From: an uncultured SAR86 cluster bacterium
GTDB taxonomy: Bacteria; Pseudomonadota; Gammaproteobacteria; Magnimaribacterales; D2472
Direction: 5' to 3'
Assembly: GCA_902512655.1 (NCBI GenBank)
Contig: CABXJR010000001.1
Span: 1-51,895, forward strand
Length of the DNA stretch: 51,895 bases
The notes under the pieces are model-generated. The model had not been told where the DNA came from, made no database searches, and saw only the letters and a program-made list of their open reading frames with translations. This document shows, in pieces, positions 44,935 to 51,895 of this stretch (its first letter is position 1; every line of letters begins with the position of its first letter). Both the position numbers and the translations under genes were made by a program.

Positions 44935-45369
44935 ATGTCAAAATCTATCTGGTTTCATCCTATTTGTATCGAAGAGTTCAAAGATTCATCCATCAATATG
45001 GACAAACATCTTGATATAGAAATTGTAGAAATTGGTGATGATTTTATTATCGGAAGAATGCCAGTGATCGAAAAAACCAAACAACCTTATGGAATTCTGC
45101 ATGGAGGTGCTTCCTGTGTTCTAGCTGAAAGCATTGGCAGCACAGCTGCCGCACTTTCAATGGATAACACCAAAAAATATCCTGTTGGAATTGAGATTAA
45201 TGCAAATCATATCTCCTCTCCAACCGATGGCTATGTATACGCTAAAGCTACTCCAGTGCACATAGGTAAATCAACTTCAGTGTGGAATATCGATATTACT
45301 AACGATAACGGTAAACGCGTGGCTTTCTCTAGATTTACGGCTATGCACAAAAATCATCCTGAGACTTAA
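44935..45369 (+). CDS. Hot-dog-fold thioesterase, PaaI/YdiI-like
   Basis: 144 residues. PYGILHGGASCVLAESIGS is the hot-dog helix with the catalytic/CoA-binding region and GIEINANHISSPTDGYVYA follows. Members hydrolyse acyl-CoA thioesters such as those from fatty or aromatic acids. Divergent from the YheS-like gene and 38 bp before the hydroxylase gene, with which it may be co-transcribed. Confidence 0.87.
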   Translation: MSKSIWFHPICIEEFKDSSINMDKHLDIEIVEIGDDFIIGRMPVIEKTKQPYGILHGGASCVLAESIGSTAAALSMDNTKKYPVGIEINANHISSPTDGYVYAKATPVHIGKSTSVWNIDITNDNGKRVAFSRFTAMHKNHPET

Positions 45370-45407
45370 TAGATTACTTTTAAACATCCTGGTTCTATAA
45401 TTTAGCA

Positions 45408-46631
45408 ATGGATTACGTACCTTACGCAGTGCCATTCTTTTTGCTTGCCATCTTGATCGAGCTTACCTACGGTATTATCAAGAAAAATAATACCTATCGA
45501 TTGAATGATGCCATTAGCAGCCTGTTTATGGGTTCATTAAGATCTGCAAATAAACTAATTATTATTAGTTTTGGCGGATATATCTTTTATCTAATTGAGA
45601 CACATAATGATCTATGGAGAATGGATGCTAGCTCACCCTTTGTGTGGATATTTGCTTTTGTTGTATATGATTTTTTTTACTATTGGTTTCATCGTATCAG
45701 TCACGAGCGACAAATTTTTTGGGCATCTCATGTCGCTCACCATCAAAGTGAAGATTACAACCTAAGCACTGCCTTAAGGCAAACTGGAACCGGTGCCTTT
45801 GTAACTTGGGTGTTTTTTATCCCAGTTTTTTTAATTGGCGTGCCCTCTTATGTCTTTATCAGTGTTGCTTCAATCAATCTCATCTACCAATTCTGGGTGC
45901 ACAGTGAGCATATTCCAAAGCTCGGTTGGTATGAGAGATTCTTTGTTACTGCATCAAATCACAGAGTTCATCATGCACAAAACGAAATCTACATAGATAA
46001 AAACTATGGAGGAGTTTTCATTATCTGGGATCGAATGTTCGGCACCTATAAAGAGGAAGAATATCGTGAGGCACCCATCTACGGTATCAGAGGCAGTATT
46101 AATACTTTTAATCCCGTTTGGGCAAATCTTCACATCTATGTGAAAATGGTCAAAGATATCTGGTATGCACAAAACTGGAAAGAAAAATTCTTTGTGCCCT
46201 TTGCGAGAACAGGTTGGCAGCCTAGCACCCTATCTATCCAAGCAGACAAAGATGAATTTAATCCTACAACATTTAAAAAATATAATCCTGATGTTCCAAC
46301 CAAGATTAAGTTCTATGCATTCTTGCAATTTTTTACGTTGAGCCTAGTAGGATTGGTATTGTTGGAAAGCGGTAAATTAAACTATGGACAGTTGTGGATT
46401 GCCATCAGCATGATGGCATTTACCATGTATTCCACTTCACTTTGGCTTGATGGTAAAGAAGGTTTTGCTATAGAGATCGTTCGACTGATCTTGTGTTTAG
46501 CTCTTGGTATCTATGTTTACCTAGAAATGAGCCTTACTGGTGTAGCAATTAGTCTAATGATTTACTCTATTTTAAATATACTGGCACTGCCTTGGATTAA
46601 TAGGCCCCAAGCATTGCCCGAGGCCCAATAA
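45408..46631 (+). CDS. Membrane fatty acid hydroxylase / sterol desaturase family protein
   Basis: 407 residues with several membrane segments. The diiron histidine clusters are WFHRISHERQ (HxxxH), SHVAHHQSED (HxxHH) and SNHRVHHAQN (HxxHH). The extra C-terminal membrane portion (after residue about 290) resembles alkylglycerol monooxygenase relatives. The enzyme hydroxylates or desaturates lipids at the membrane using O2. Convergent with the NTF2-like gene with 6 bp between stops. Confidence 0.88.
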   Translation: MDYVPYAVPFFLLAILIELTYGIIKKNNTYRLNDAISSLFMGSLRSANKLIIISFGGYIFYLIETHNDLWRMDASSPFVWIFAFVVYDFFYYWFHRISHERQIFWASHVAHHQSEDYNLSTALRQTGTGAFVTWVFFIPVFLIGVPSYVFISVASINLIYQFWVHSEHIPKLGWYERFFVTASNHRVHHAQNEIYIDKNYGGVFIIWDRMFGTYKEEEYREAPIYGIRGSINTFNPVWANLHIYVKMVKDIWYAQNWKEKFFVPFARTGWQPSTLSIQADKDEFNPTTFKKYNPDVPTKIKFYAFLQFFTLSLVGLVLLESGKLNYGQLWIAISMMAFTMYSTSLWLDGKEGFAIEIVRLILCLALGIYVYLEMSLTGVAISLMIYSILNILALPWINRPQALPEAQ

Positions 46632-46637
46632 AATTAA

Positions 46638-47123
46638 TTAGTCCTCAAAATCTGAGGCTACAGTTATATGCACTCCGCCAAATTGAGCTGGAGAATAATG
46701 TTGGGTTTTTACAACCCATTTTCCACCTTCTTTTACCCAATTTTGTGTGACCCTTGTTCTATAGTCACTAGCTTGAGAACCGTTCTTAGCAATTCCTTCA
46801 TAGTAAAACCTAACGTAGACAACTCCGTCAGCAAGCTCTGAGAATTCTGGATAATAGGTATTTAAAACACCTGCTTGTCCGCTAGCTTTCCATTGAGCTG
46901 CAGTTGTTTTAGCTAATGCTTTATGAAAGCTGCCATCTGAATTGGTGTTAAATGTTCCTGAGGCACTTTCCATTGCTGCAACAGTATCCCATTCCTGATT
47001 TTCCCTAGCATCAAAATATTTTGTAAATGCCATGGCAACCTCAGATTCAGCCTTGGATTGAGCTGCGTCTATGACCCCAGTAAAACCAAACATCAATGCA
47101 CTAATTACTAATATATCCCTCAT
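46638..47123 (-). CDS. Exported NTF2-like / SnoaL-like protein
   Basis: 161 residues with a short N-terminal signal (ILVISALMFGFTGVIDA). After it, FTKYFDARENQEWDTVAAM begins a NTF2-like fold with conserved aromatic positions (TYYPEFSEL and WVVKTQHYSP). Secreted NTF2-like proteins are binding proteins or small enzymes; the role is unknown. A 129-bp AT-rich gap precedes it, in which I see no gene. Confidence 0.65.
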   Translation of the reverse strand: MRDILVISALMFGFTGVIDAAQSKAESEVAMAFTKYFDARENQEWDTVAAMESASGTFNTNSDGSFHKALAKTTAAQWKASGQAGVLNTYYPEFSELADGVVYVRFYYEGIAKNGSQASDYRTRVTQNWVKEGGKWVVKTQHYSPAQFGGVHITVASDFED

Positions 47124-47252
47124 TCATTCTCCTTATATTAATTAAAGCTTAATACTAACATTATGTATAAAAAAATTACTTTTAAATTTATTAATTACTA
47201 AAAAATGCCGACTATTGAGGGTTTCTACAAAAATAATCATACCTATTAGTTA

Positions 47253-47621
47253 TTAATTAATATCTAACGCATATTCTCTGAGAATTTTCATAGGGACTAA
47301 CTCTAAAGTTTTCTCATGAGTTTTAGTTAAGTAAATCTTAGGTGCGCAGTTTGCTTCATAGGCCTCTACCCATCTTGGTGCACACAAACACCAGTCATCC
47401 CCCTCCTTTAAACCAGGAAAGCCATACTCAGGTATTGGAGTAGATAGATCATTGCCTTGAGCCTTAGAAAAAGCTAGAAATTCATCCGTCATATGAGCAC
47501 AAACTGTGTGAATGCCATGATCTTGATCCATGGTTTCGCAAGAACCAGAACGAGTGAACCCTGTCATGGGGTCTTCGCAGCAAATTGGTAATTGCTCACC
47601 AAATACATTTAATTGTTTCAT
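47253..47621 (-). CDS. DUF2237 family protein
   Basis: 122 residues from the ATG at 47621; a longer start would overlap the MBL gene and add 11 non-conserved residues. Family blocks NVFGEQLPICCEDPMTGF, HTVCAHMTDEFLAFSKAQGNDLSTP and YGFPGLKEGDDWCLCA are strongly conserved, with several invariant cysteines that may bind metal. The biochemical role of DUF2237 is unestablished. Last gene of the DUF3604-MBL-DUF2237 minus-strand set. Confidence 0.92.
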   Translation of the reverse strand: MKQLNVFGEQLPICCEDPMTGFTRSGSCETMDQDHGIHTVCAHMTDEFLAFSKAQGNDLSTPIPEYGFPGLKEGDDWCLCAPRWVEAYEANCAPKIYLTKTHEKTLELVPMKILREYALDIN

Positions 47622-47637
47622 AGCGTAATTATAAAAC

Positions 47638-48624
47638 TTATTTAGTAAGTTCAAGAATCTCTCCAGGCTTAGGAGATATAAAAAAATTTGATTCTAAGTT
47701 TTGCTCTTTAAGAGCTTCCTTCAATCTTACTGGGGGCTCAAGTATAGGCTCATCGGTTAAGATAAATGTTCCCCAGTGCATACCAAATGAATGTGGGGTC
47801 TTTAGGTCTAAAGCAATTTGTATTGCCTCTTCTGGATTAACATGAGAGTCCTTCATAAACCAGCGAGGATCATAAGCTCCAATAGGTATAAATGAGTAAT
47901 CCGGTGCACCAAGACGCTCATAGGTGGTTTTAAAGTCACTGGAATACCCTGTGTCTCCTGCATGATATAAAGATAAATCTTCTGTCTTCATAAACCAACC
48001 GCCCCACAGACTCTTATTGCGATCAAAAAAACCTCGCTTTGACCAATGTTGAACAGGTGTAAAGTGAAAATTAGTTTTGCTTATTTGTTTTGTATCCCAC
48101 CAGCCCATCTCAAAGATTCGAGTAAGACCAGCCTTAATTAATCTTTTTTTATCTCCGGCAGGAACCATAAAAATAGTTTCTGGATTAAGCTTATGTAATT
48201 TTTTAAGTGACCACATGTCAAAGTGATCATAATGATTATGACTAACAACCACAGCATCTATCTTTGGTAAATCTTCTAGATTCATAGCTGGAGGAATCAT
48301 CCTTTTTGGCCCAGCAAAACCAATTGGTGAAGCGCGCTCTGAAAAGATAGGATCAGTAAGAATATTTATATCACCATTGTTAATGAGATATGTTGCATGT
48401 CCTATCCAAACAGCATAGTTGCTTTGATTGATTATTAGCTGTTGCCACTCATTGGAAGTCTCAATGATTGCTCTCTCTGGGCTTTCTTTACCATCAAAGA
48501 CCCAGGACATAAATTGGCCAAAAGTTTTTTCATTGAGCTGCTCATCAGTATTTTTGAAGTTTTCTGCATATGTAAGACTTGAAAACAAAAAACATATAGC
48601 GAAAAACACCAATAGATTCTTCAT
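47638..48624 (-). CDS. Exported MBL-fold hydrolase, UlaG/NAPE-PLD-like
   Basis: 328 residues with a signal peptide (NLLVFFAICFLFSSLTYA). Intact metal motif SHNHYDHFD (HxHxDH), then GDTGYSSDF and GMHWGTF for the remaining ligands. The block IGHATYLINNGDINILTDP is typical of the NAPE-hydrolysing phospholipase D/UlaG-like group. Members cleave phosphodiesters or lactones; an exported one might act on lipids. 13 bp separate it from the DUF3604 gene. Confidence 0.87.
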   Translation of the reverse strand: MKNLLVFFAICFLFSSLTYAENFKNTDEQLNEKTFGQFMSWVFDGKESPERAIIETSNEWQQLIINQSNYAVWIGHATYLINNGDINILTDPIFSERASPIGFAGPKRMIPPAMNLEDLPKIDAVVVSHNHYDHFDMWSLKKLHKLNPETIFMVPAGDKKRLIKAGLTRIFEMGWWDTKQISKTNFHFTPVQHWSKRGFFDRNKSLWGGWFMKTEDLSLYHAGDTGYSSDFKTTYERLGAPDYSFIPIGAYDPRWFMKDSHVNPEEAIQIALDLKTPHSFGMHWGTFILTDEPILEPPVRLKEALKEQNLESNFFISPKPGEILELTK

Positions 48625-48637
48625 GAGTAATTAAGCT

Positions 48638-50641
48638 TTATGGAATATAGTGAATGGGTGATGACCAAACACGCTCTTGAATCGTTTTAGGCATATCAGG
48701 TCTTGGCTCAACATTATTTCTCACCGCATCCCAAGTGCTCCATCGACAAGTTGGATTCTCTAATGCTCTAACATAATAAAAAGCTCTTTGATCAACTTCA
48801 AAAGTGGGATCGCTCCAAAAGGTTTTTAATTCAACCGCTCCAACATCTTTAGAGAATGCGCAACTTGAAATATCAACTTTCGCATTGTTATCTGGGCATC
48901 TAAAACTATTAAGATCAGGCACGCCTCCATCTGAACAAGCAACATCAAAGACTTGTTCATGAGGTTTACCACTGGCATCAACATAACCCTTTATAATTTG
49001 AACCCTTTGTAGCGGTGCTGTATAGGCATCTCGCACAGCCCAAACAAAGAAGCTAGGTGTTTGTTGCCCTACGCCATCTAGATCAGCGCCCATGGTTTTT
49101 GCATTTGCGTAAAGGTGATCAATCAAATCAGCATCATTGATCTTGCTTTGATCTAAGTTAAAACCAGCAAAAAAACGTATGGTCATCCTAGGGCCTGACG
49201 TTGCAAAGGATTCCTTGCGTCTAAAAGCATCATAAATGCTGTCTCTAGTATTTGTTTCAGCCCAAACTCCCACAAGTCCAGATGCACCCCAGGTAATTGC
49301 CGATGAATTCATGTATTTTTTTCCATCAACTTCAGTCAATGATTGATCAGTCTCCAAAATAGCAGGATCAGTCATTGGAATAGTTCCGCGCAAAGCAGCG
49401 CTTGAATCCAATAAACCTATTTTTGCAAAAAAATTATCTTCTTCTTGAGAGGATGCCGCTGTGTGCGTATCACTCGAACCAATAAAGCCAAATTTATATG
49501 GGTTAAAACCCTCTTTTTCTTCCATTTTAATCCCTTCCAACAAAGCATCTCTCACATAACTTCCTTTAGGCTCAGAGTAGCTTTGTGTTGCAACTTTAAA
49601 TGGCATGATCTCAAAGTCCGCCCATTCATCGTTGGTAGAAAGAGCTGGATGAGTATCAGAAGTGCCCTTAACCTGTGTAATCTCAACTATAGGTTCATTA
49701 CGCATTCTAAGTTCAGCATATTCTTTGGTTAATGGATTTCCGTATGAGTCTTTTAAAGCAAACATAAAACCATCTGATCCATTTGAATTATGAGGGATGG
49801 CCAAGCTTTCAATGCCATCCTCTCTTATTCTATCCATCCATTTCCATAAACCCTCTGGGTCATTGGAGTTAGCTCTGCTGTAGGGAACTGAAGGTATACG
49901 ATTGCCATTACCTTTAAAGATTACATTTCTATGAAGATTACCCATATCTGCAGTAGAAGCAGTGTATTCATAGGCTATAAAGGTTGTAAAATTTCCGGGG
50001 TCATTGTGTCGTTCTGCAGCTGCCACTGTATCAGCCCAAGCTCTTCTGCTTACACTGTCTAAATATCGGATATCAAGCTTTCTCTCTCTTAAAGCAGTTA
50101 TTGTATTAACTAAAAATCCTCCAAAAGCTTCAGTTCTTCTTGGGATAGTTGATATATTTAAATTTTCTGGGCTATTGATATCATTAACTTGCACGCTAGA
50201 TGGGGCATCATAAAAAGGTGTGCCTGGAGTTGCAGCCTCAGCAACTTGACCTAAAAACGTTCCGTGATCAGTAACGCCATAAAAATCTAAAGGCCTATCT
50301 AAACTTACATCAAATCCAGCAGGATGCTTAATTGACTTACCCTTAGCGAACTCATAAGCATCATCTGGTGTTGCTAAGGTTCCAAATATATAAGCATCAA
50401 AAGAATAGGTAGTATGCACGTGCAAATCACCAAACAATGGCACTCTTGAAGAGCTCATTTTTGGATCAATGTTAAAATATGGATCCACTGCCTGAAAGTC
50501 CCAATCTATTGGTTGCTGACTAGCAAGACCAACTCTAGCACCCGCAATATTAAGAAAGCTATCAGCCTCAATCTCTTCAATAGGTTCAGAGCAACTAGAA
50601 AAAAATATAAAAATAAAAATCAAAGTTACATTTCTATACAT
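48638..50641 (-). CDS. DUF3604 lipoprotein
   Basis: 667 residues with a lipobox (IFIFFSSC, mature Cys at about residue 17). The block PLFGDLHVHTTYSFDAYIFG with DHGTFLG further on gives a PHP-like metal-binding layout; HNSNGSDGF, SDTHTAASSQEEDNF and SGLVGVWAETNTRDSIYDA-type blocks are DUF3604 hallmarks. The family is abundant in marine bacteria and its function is unknown, with a hydrolase proposed from the fold. Strong Shine-Dalgarno AAGGAG precedes the start. Confidence 0.9.
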   Translation of the reverse strand: MYRNVTLIFIFIFFSSCSEPIEEIEADSFLNIAGARVGLASQQPIDWDFQAVDPYFNIDPKMSSSRVPLFGDLHVHTTYSFDAYIFGTLATPDDAYEFAKGKSIKHPAGFDVSLDRPLDFYGVTDHGTFLGQVAEAATPGTPFYDAPSSVQVNDINSPENLNISTIPRRTEAFGGFLVNTITALRERKLDIRYLDSVSRRAWADTVAAAERHNDPGNFTTFIAYEYTASTADMGNLHRNVIFKGNGNRIPSVPYSRANSNDPEGLWKWMDRIREDGIESLAIPHNSNGSDGFMFALKDSYGNPLTKEYAELRMRNEPIVEITQVKGTSDTHPALSTNDEWADFEIMPFKVATQSYSEPKGSYVRDALLEGIKMEEKEGFNPYKFGFIGSSDTHTAASSQEEDNFFAKIGLLDSSAALRGTIPMTDPAILETDQSLTEVDGKKYMNSSAITWGASGLVGVWAETNTRDSIYDAFRRKESFATSGPRMTIRFFAGFNLDQSKINDADLIDHLYANAKTMGADLDGVGQQTPSFFVWAVRDAYTAPLQRVQIIKGYVDASGKPHEQVFDVACSDGGVPDLNSFRCPDNNAKVDISSCAFSKDVGAVELKTFWSDPTFEVDQRAFYYVRALENPTCRWSTWDAVRNNVEPRPDMPKTIQERVWSSPIHYIP

Positions 50642-50745
50642 GCCTTCTCCTTATAATGCATATCTCAAATATATTATGTTTGGGTAATGTAAATTGTACA
50701 ACCCTATAAATTCATGGCTCTCTGATTGTCTTCAGGTTATCATTT

Positions 50746-50751
50746 TATAAT
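50746..50751 (+). promoter_or_regulatory. Candidate -10 box of tRNA-Arg(TCG)
   Basis: TATAAT 12 bp before the tRNA 5' end. No good -35 is present at 16-18 bp spacing. Confidence 0.4.
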
Positions 50752-50763
50752 CTTGAAACTAAT

Positions 50764-50840
50764 GCGCCCGTAGCTCAGCTGGATAGAGTACTTGGCTTCG
50801 AACCAAGGGGTCGGGAGTTCGAATCTCTCCGGGCGTGCCA
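50764..50840 (+). tRNA. tRNA-Arg (anticodon TCG)
   Basis: 77 nt with CCA encoded. Anticodon arm CTTGG-CTTCGAA-CCAAG; acceptor GCGCCCG with CGGGCGT gives a G1:U72 wobble but a normal G3:C70 pair. All arms are identical to the copy at 34760-34836 except positions 34, 70 and 72. It would read CGA/CGG codons. Confidence 0.95.
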
Positions 50841-50849
50841 CTAAAAATT

Positions 50850-51251
50850 CTAGTTCATTCTTTTAAGAGCGCAGATTTTATTTCCTGAGGGATCTCTGAG
50901 GTATGCTAAATACATATTAGTTCCCATTAATTTTTTAACATCTCTAATACCTGGAGGGCCTTCACATGTTTCACCACCATTTTCTATACCTGCCTGATGC
51001 CATGCATTACCTGTATCTTCATCAGGAACTAAGAAACCTATAGTGCTGCCATTACCTATTGATGATGGTTCGCCGTCAATAGGCTCAGAGACAATAAACA
51101 TATTGTTTTCATGAATATATAAATATCTTGTTTGGCCTGTTGGATTAACAGATAAGATTCCTGGCTTGCACCCAAGAGTGCCCAAAACCGCATCGTAGAA
51201 AACTTTTGATGCCTCAATATCATTTGACCCAACCATAATATGACTAAACAT
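50850..51251 (-). CDS. VOC-superfamily (glyoxalase/bleomycin-resistance-like) protein
   Basis: 133 residues. The two-module VOC fold begins FSHIMVGSNDIEASKVFYDAVLG and has a C-terminal YLAYLRDPSGNKICALKR. Metal-binding residues may be His at position 4 and Glu in the second module (HENNMFIVSE). Enzymes of this kind act on glyoxal adducts or on aromatic ring cleavage, but most small ones are uncharacterised. Upstream of the rhodanese stop in the same minus-strand run. Confidence 0.85.
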   Translation of the reverse strand: MFSHIMVGSNDIEASKVFYDAVLGTLGCKPGILSVNPTGQTRYLYIHENNMFIVSEPIDGEPSSIGNGSTIGFLVPDEDTGNAWHQAGIENGGETCEGPPGIRDVKKLMGTNMYLAYLRDPSGNKICALKRMN

Positions 51252-51267
51252 ATGCCCTACTCCTGAA

Positions 51268-51627
51268 TTAATTTAAAAGTTGCTTTTCAGCTCCTTGATC
51301 TAGAATATCTTGAAATCCAACTAAATTGAAAACTTTTTTATACCCAACTTTTTTTAAGTTATACCCTGCTATTGCTGATCTTATGCCTACAGCACAAAAA
51401 ACATAAATTGAGGTATCAAAAGTTATATCGTTATTATTATTTAACCTAAATTCTATAACTCCCTTTGGGACATGCATGGAACCATCTACGGACCCAGATG
51501 CTTGTAACTCTTCATGCTGCCTTACATCTATCATTACTTTTGCATTAGAATCATTATTAAAATCATCCAATGTTACCCTTGGAATAACCTCATCTGCTTT
51601 AGCGAGTAATTCTTCTGTATAAGTCAT
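51268..51627 (-). CDS. Rhodanese-domain sulfurtransferase
   Basis: 119 residues, single rhodanese domain. VMIDVRQHEEL marks the N-terminal strand and the active-site loop is YVFCAVGIRSAIAGYNL with one Cys (CAVGIRS). Shifts sulfur from thiosulfate or persulfides to thiols. Followed 16 bp later by the VOC gene on the same strand. Confidence 0.9.
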   Translation of the reverse strand: MTYTEELLAKADEVIPRVTLDDFNNDSNAKVMIDVRQHEELQASGSVDGSMHVPKGVIEFRLNNNNDITFDTSIYVFCAVGIRSAIAGYNLKKVGYKKVFNLVGFQDILDQGAEKQLLN

Positions 51628-51643
51628 AGGCTTTCTAAGATTG

Positions 51644-51895
51644 TTATTTTTTTACAGTGTTGGCAAAATACATTCCCATCATAACAAAAATAAAACCGCC
51701 AAAAATAATTAAAGTTATTTGCTCTTCTAGAAAAATAGCTCCCCATATAATACTAAATACTGGCAATAAATATGTCAGAGTTGCTGTTTTTACAGCACCA
51801 ATTTTGTCAATCAATCGTACAAAAACTAAATAGCCAATGCCGGTTGAGACAACTGCAAGCCAAAGCAAAGCTAAAAAAGAATTTATACTTGGTAG
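51644..51895 (-). CDS. EamA/DMT-family permease, partial (N-terminus outside window)
   Basis: The frame is open to the window edge, so at least 83 residues are visible and the N-terminal part is outside. WLAVVSTGIGYLVFVRLIDKIGA and LTYLLPVFSIIWGAIFL with EEQITL are typical of the second EamA repeat. Ends MYFANTVKK. It exports or imports metabolites such as amino acids. The stop is 16 bp upstream of the rhodanese start, so co-transcribed. Confidence 0.85.
   Translation of the reverse strand, partial: LPSINSFLALLWLAVVSTGIGYLVFVRLIDKIGAVKTATLTYLLPVFSIIWGAIFLEEQITLIIFGGFIFVMMGMYFANTVKK

Noticed and set aside
47124-47252. AT-rich 129-bp gap as a possible small RNA
   Set aside because: No convincing hairpin-plus-T-run or promoter pair could be seen by eye.

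Overview
The window is about 52 kb of AT-rich, densely packed bacterial DNA with 55 protein genes and two tRNA-Arg genes. There are no insertion sequences, phage genes, CRISPR arrays or rRNA. The housekeeping genes (RNase E tail, nudC, nhaB, dusA, mlaA, mrp next to metG, rnt, pdxJ, grxD, an ABC-F ATPase of the YheS type) are typical of Gammaproteobacteria. Low GC, very short spacers and many SDR, P450, Rieske and exported-peptidase genes suggest a streamlined marine gammaproteobacterium of the SAR86 kind. That placement is inferred from gene content and was not tested by phylogeny.

Layout. 1-12.3 kb is housekeeping: rne (partial), nudC, nhaB, dusA, mlaA-mrp divergent from metG-FNR, leucine dehydrogenase, rnt, a degenerate MBL protein and a bacterioferritin flanking a perfect 7-1-7 Fur-type operator, then grxD-pdxJ. 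12.3-17.2 kb holds a minus-strand set of two NTF2-like proteins, an SDR and a KstD-like flavoprotein, divergent from a nitronate-monooxygenase-like gene. 17.2-24.7 kb is a seven-gene minus-strand operon. It carries a coenzyme F420 pathway: fno (F420:NADPH oxidoreductase), cofE, cofD, cofC and a CofG-CofH fusion (fbiC), followed without a gap by a DUF1295/5-alpha-reductase-like membrane protein and an exported M20 hydrolase.

24.9-34.8 kb contains oxidative catabolism genes: SDR, aldehyde dehydrogenase, APH-like kinase, DUF1214 protein, sulfotransferase, a second SDR, an amidohydrolase-fold protein, a Rieske oxygenase and a Baeyer-Villiger-type monooxygenase. tRNA-Arg(ACG) follows. 34.9-37.2 kb has a GPH transporter, a 56-residue rubredoxin and a thioredoxin-like protein. 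37.2-50.6 kb has exported M28 and M16 peptidases, a cytochrome P450, the YheS-like ATPase, a thioesterase, a fatty acid hydroxylase family protein, an exported NTF2-like protein, a DUF2237 protein, an exported MBL hydrolase and a DUF3604 lipoprotein. tRNA-Arg(TCG), a VOC protein, a rhodanese and a partial EamA permease close the window.

Taken together, the accessory genes look like a system for taking up and oxidising cyclic or terpenoid/steroid-like lipids, with F420 as an extra low-potential hydride carrier regenerated by Fno. The most notable points are: the complete F420 operon without any visible dehydro-F420 reductase; two genes (metG and cofE) whose conserved N-termini can only be translated from a non-canonical start; an Mrp protein lacking its CxxC; an MlaA without a lipobox; and a tRNA-Arg carrying the G3:U70 pair that normally marks tRNA-Ala.
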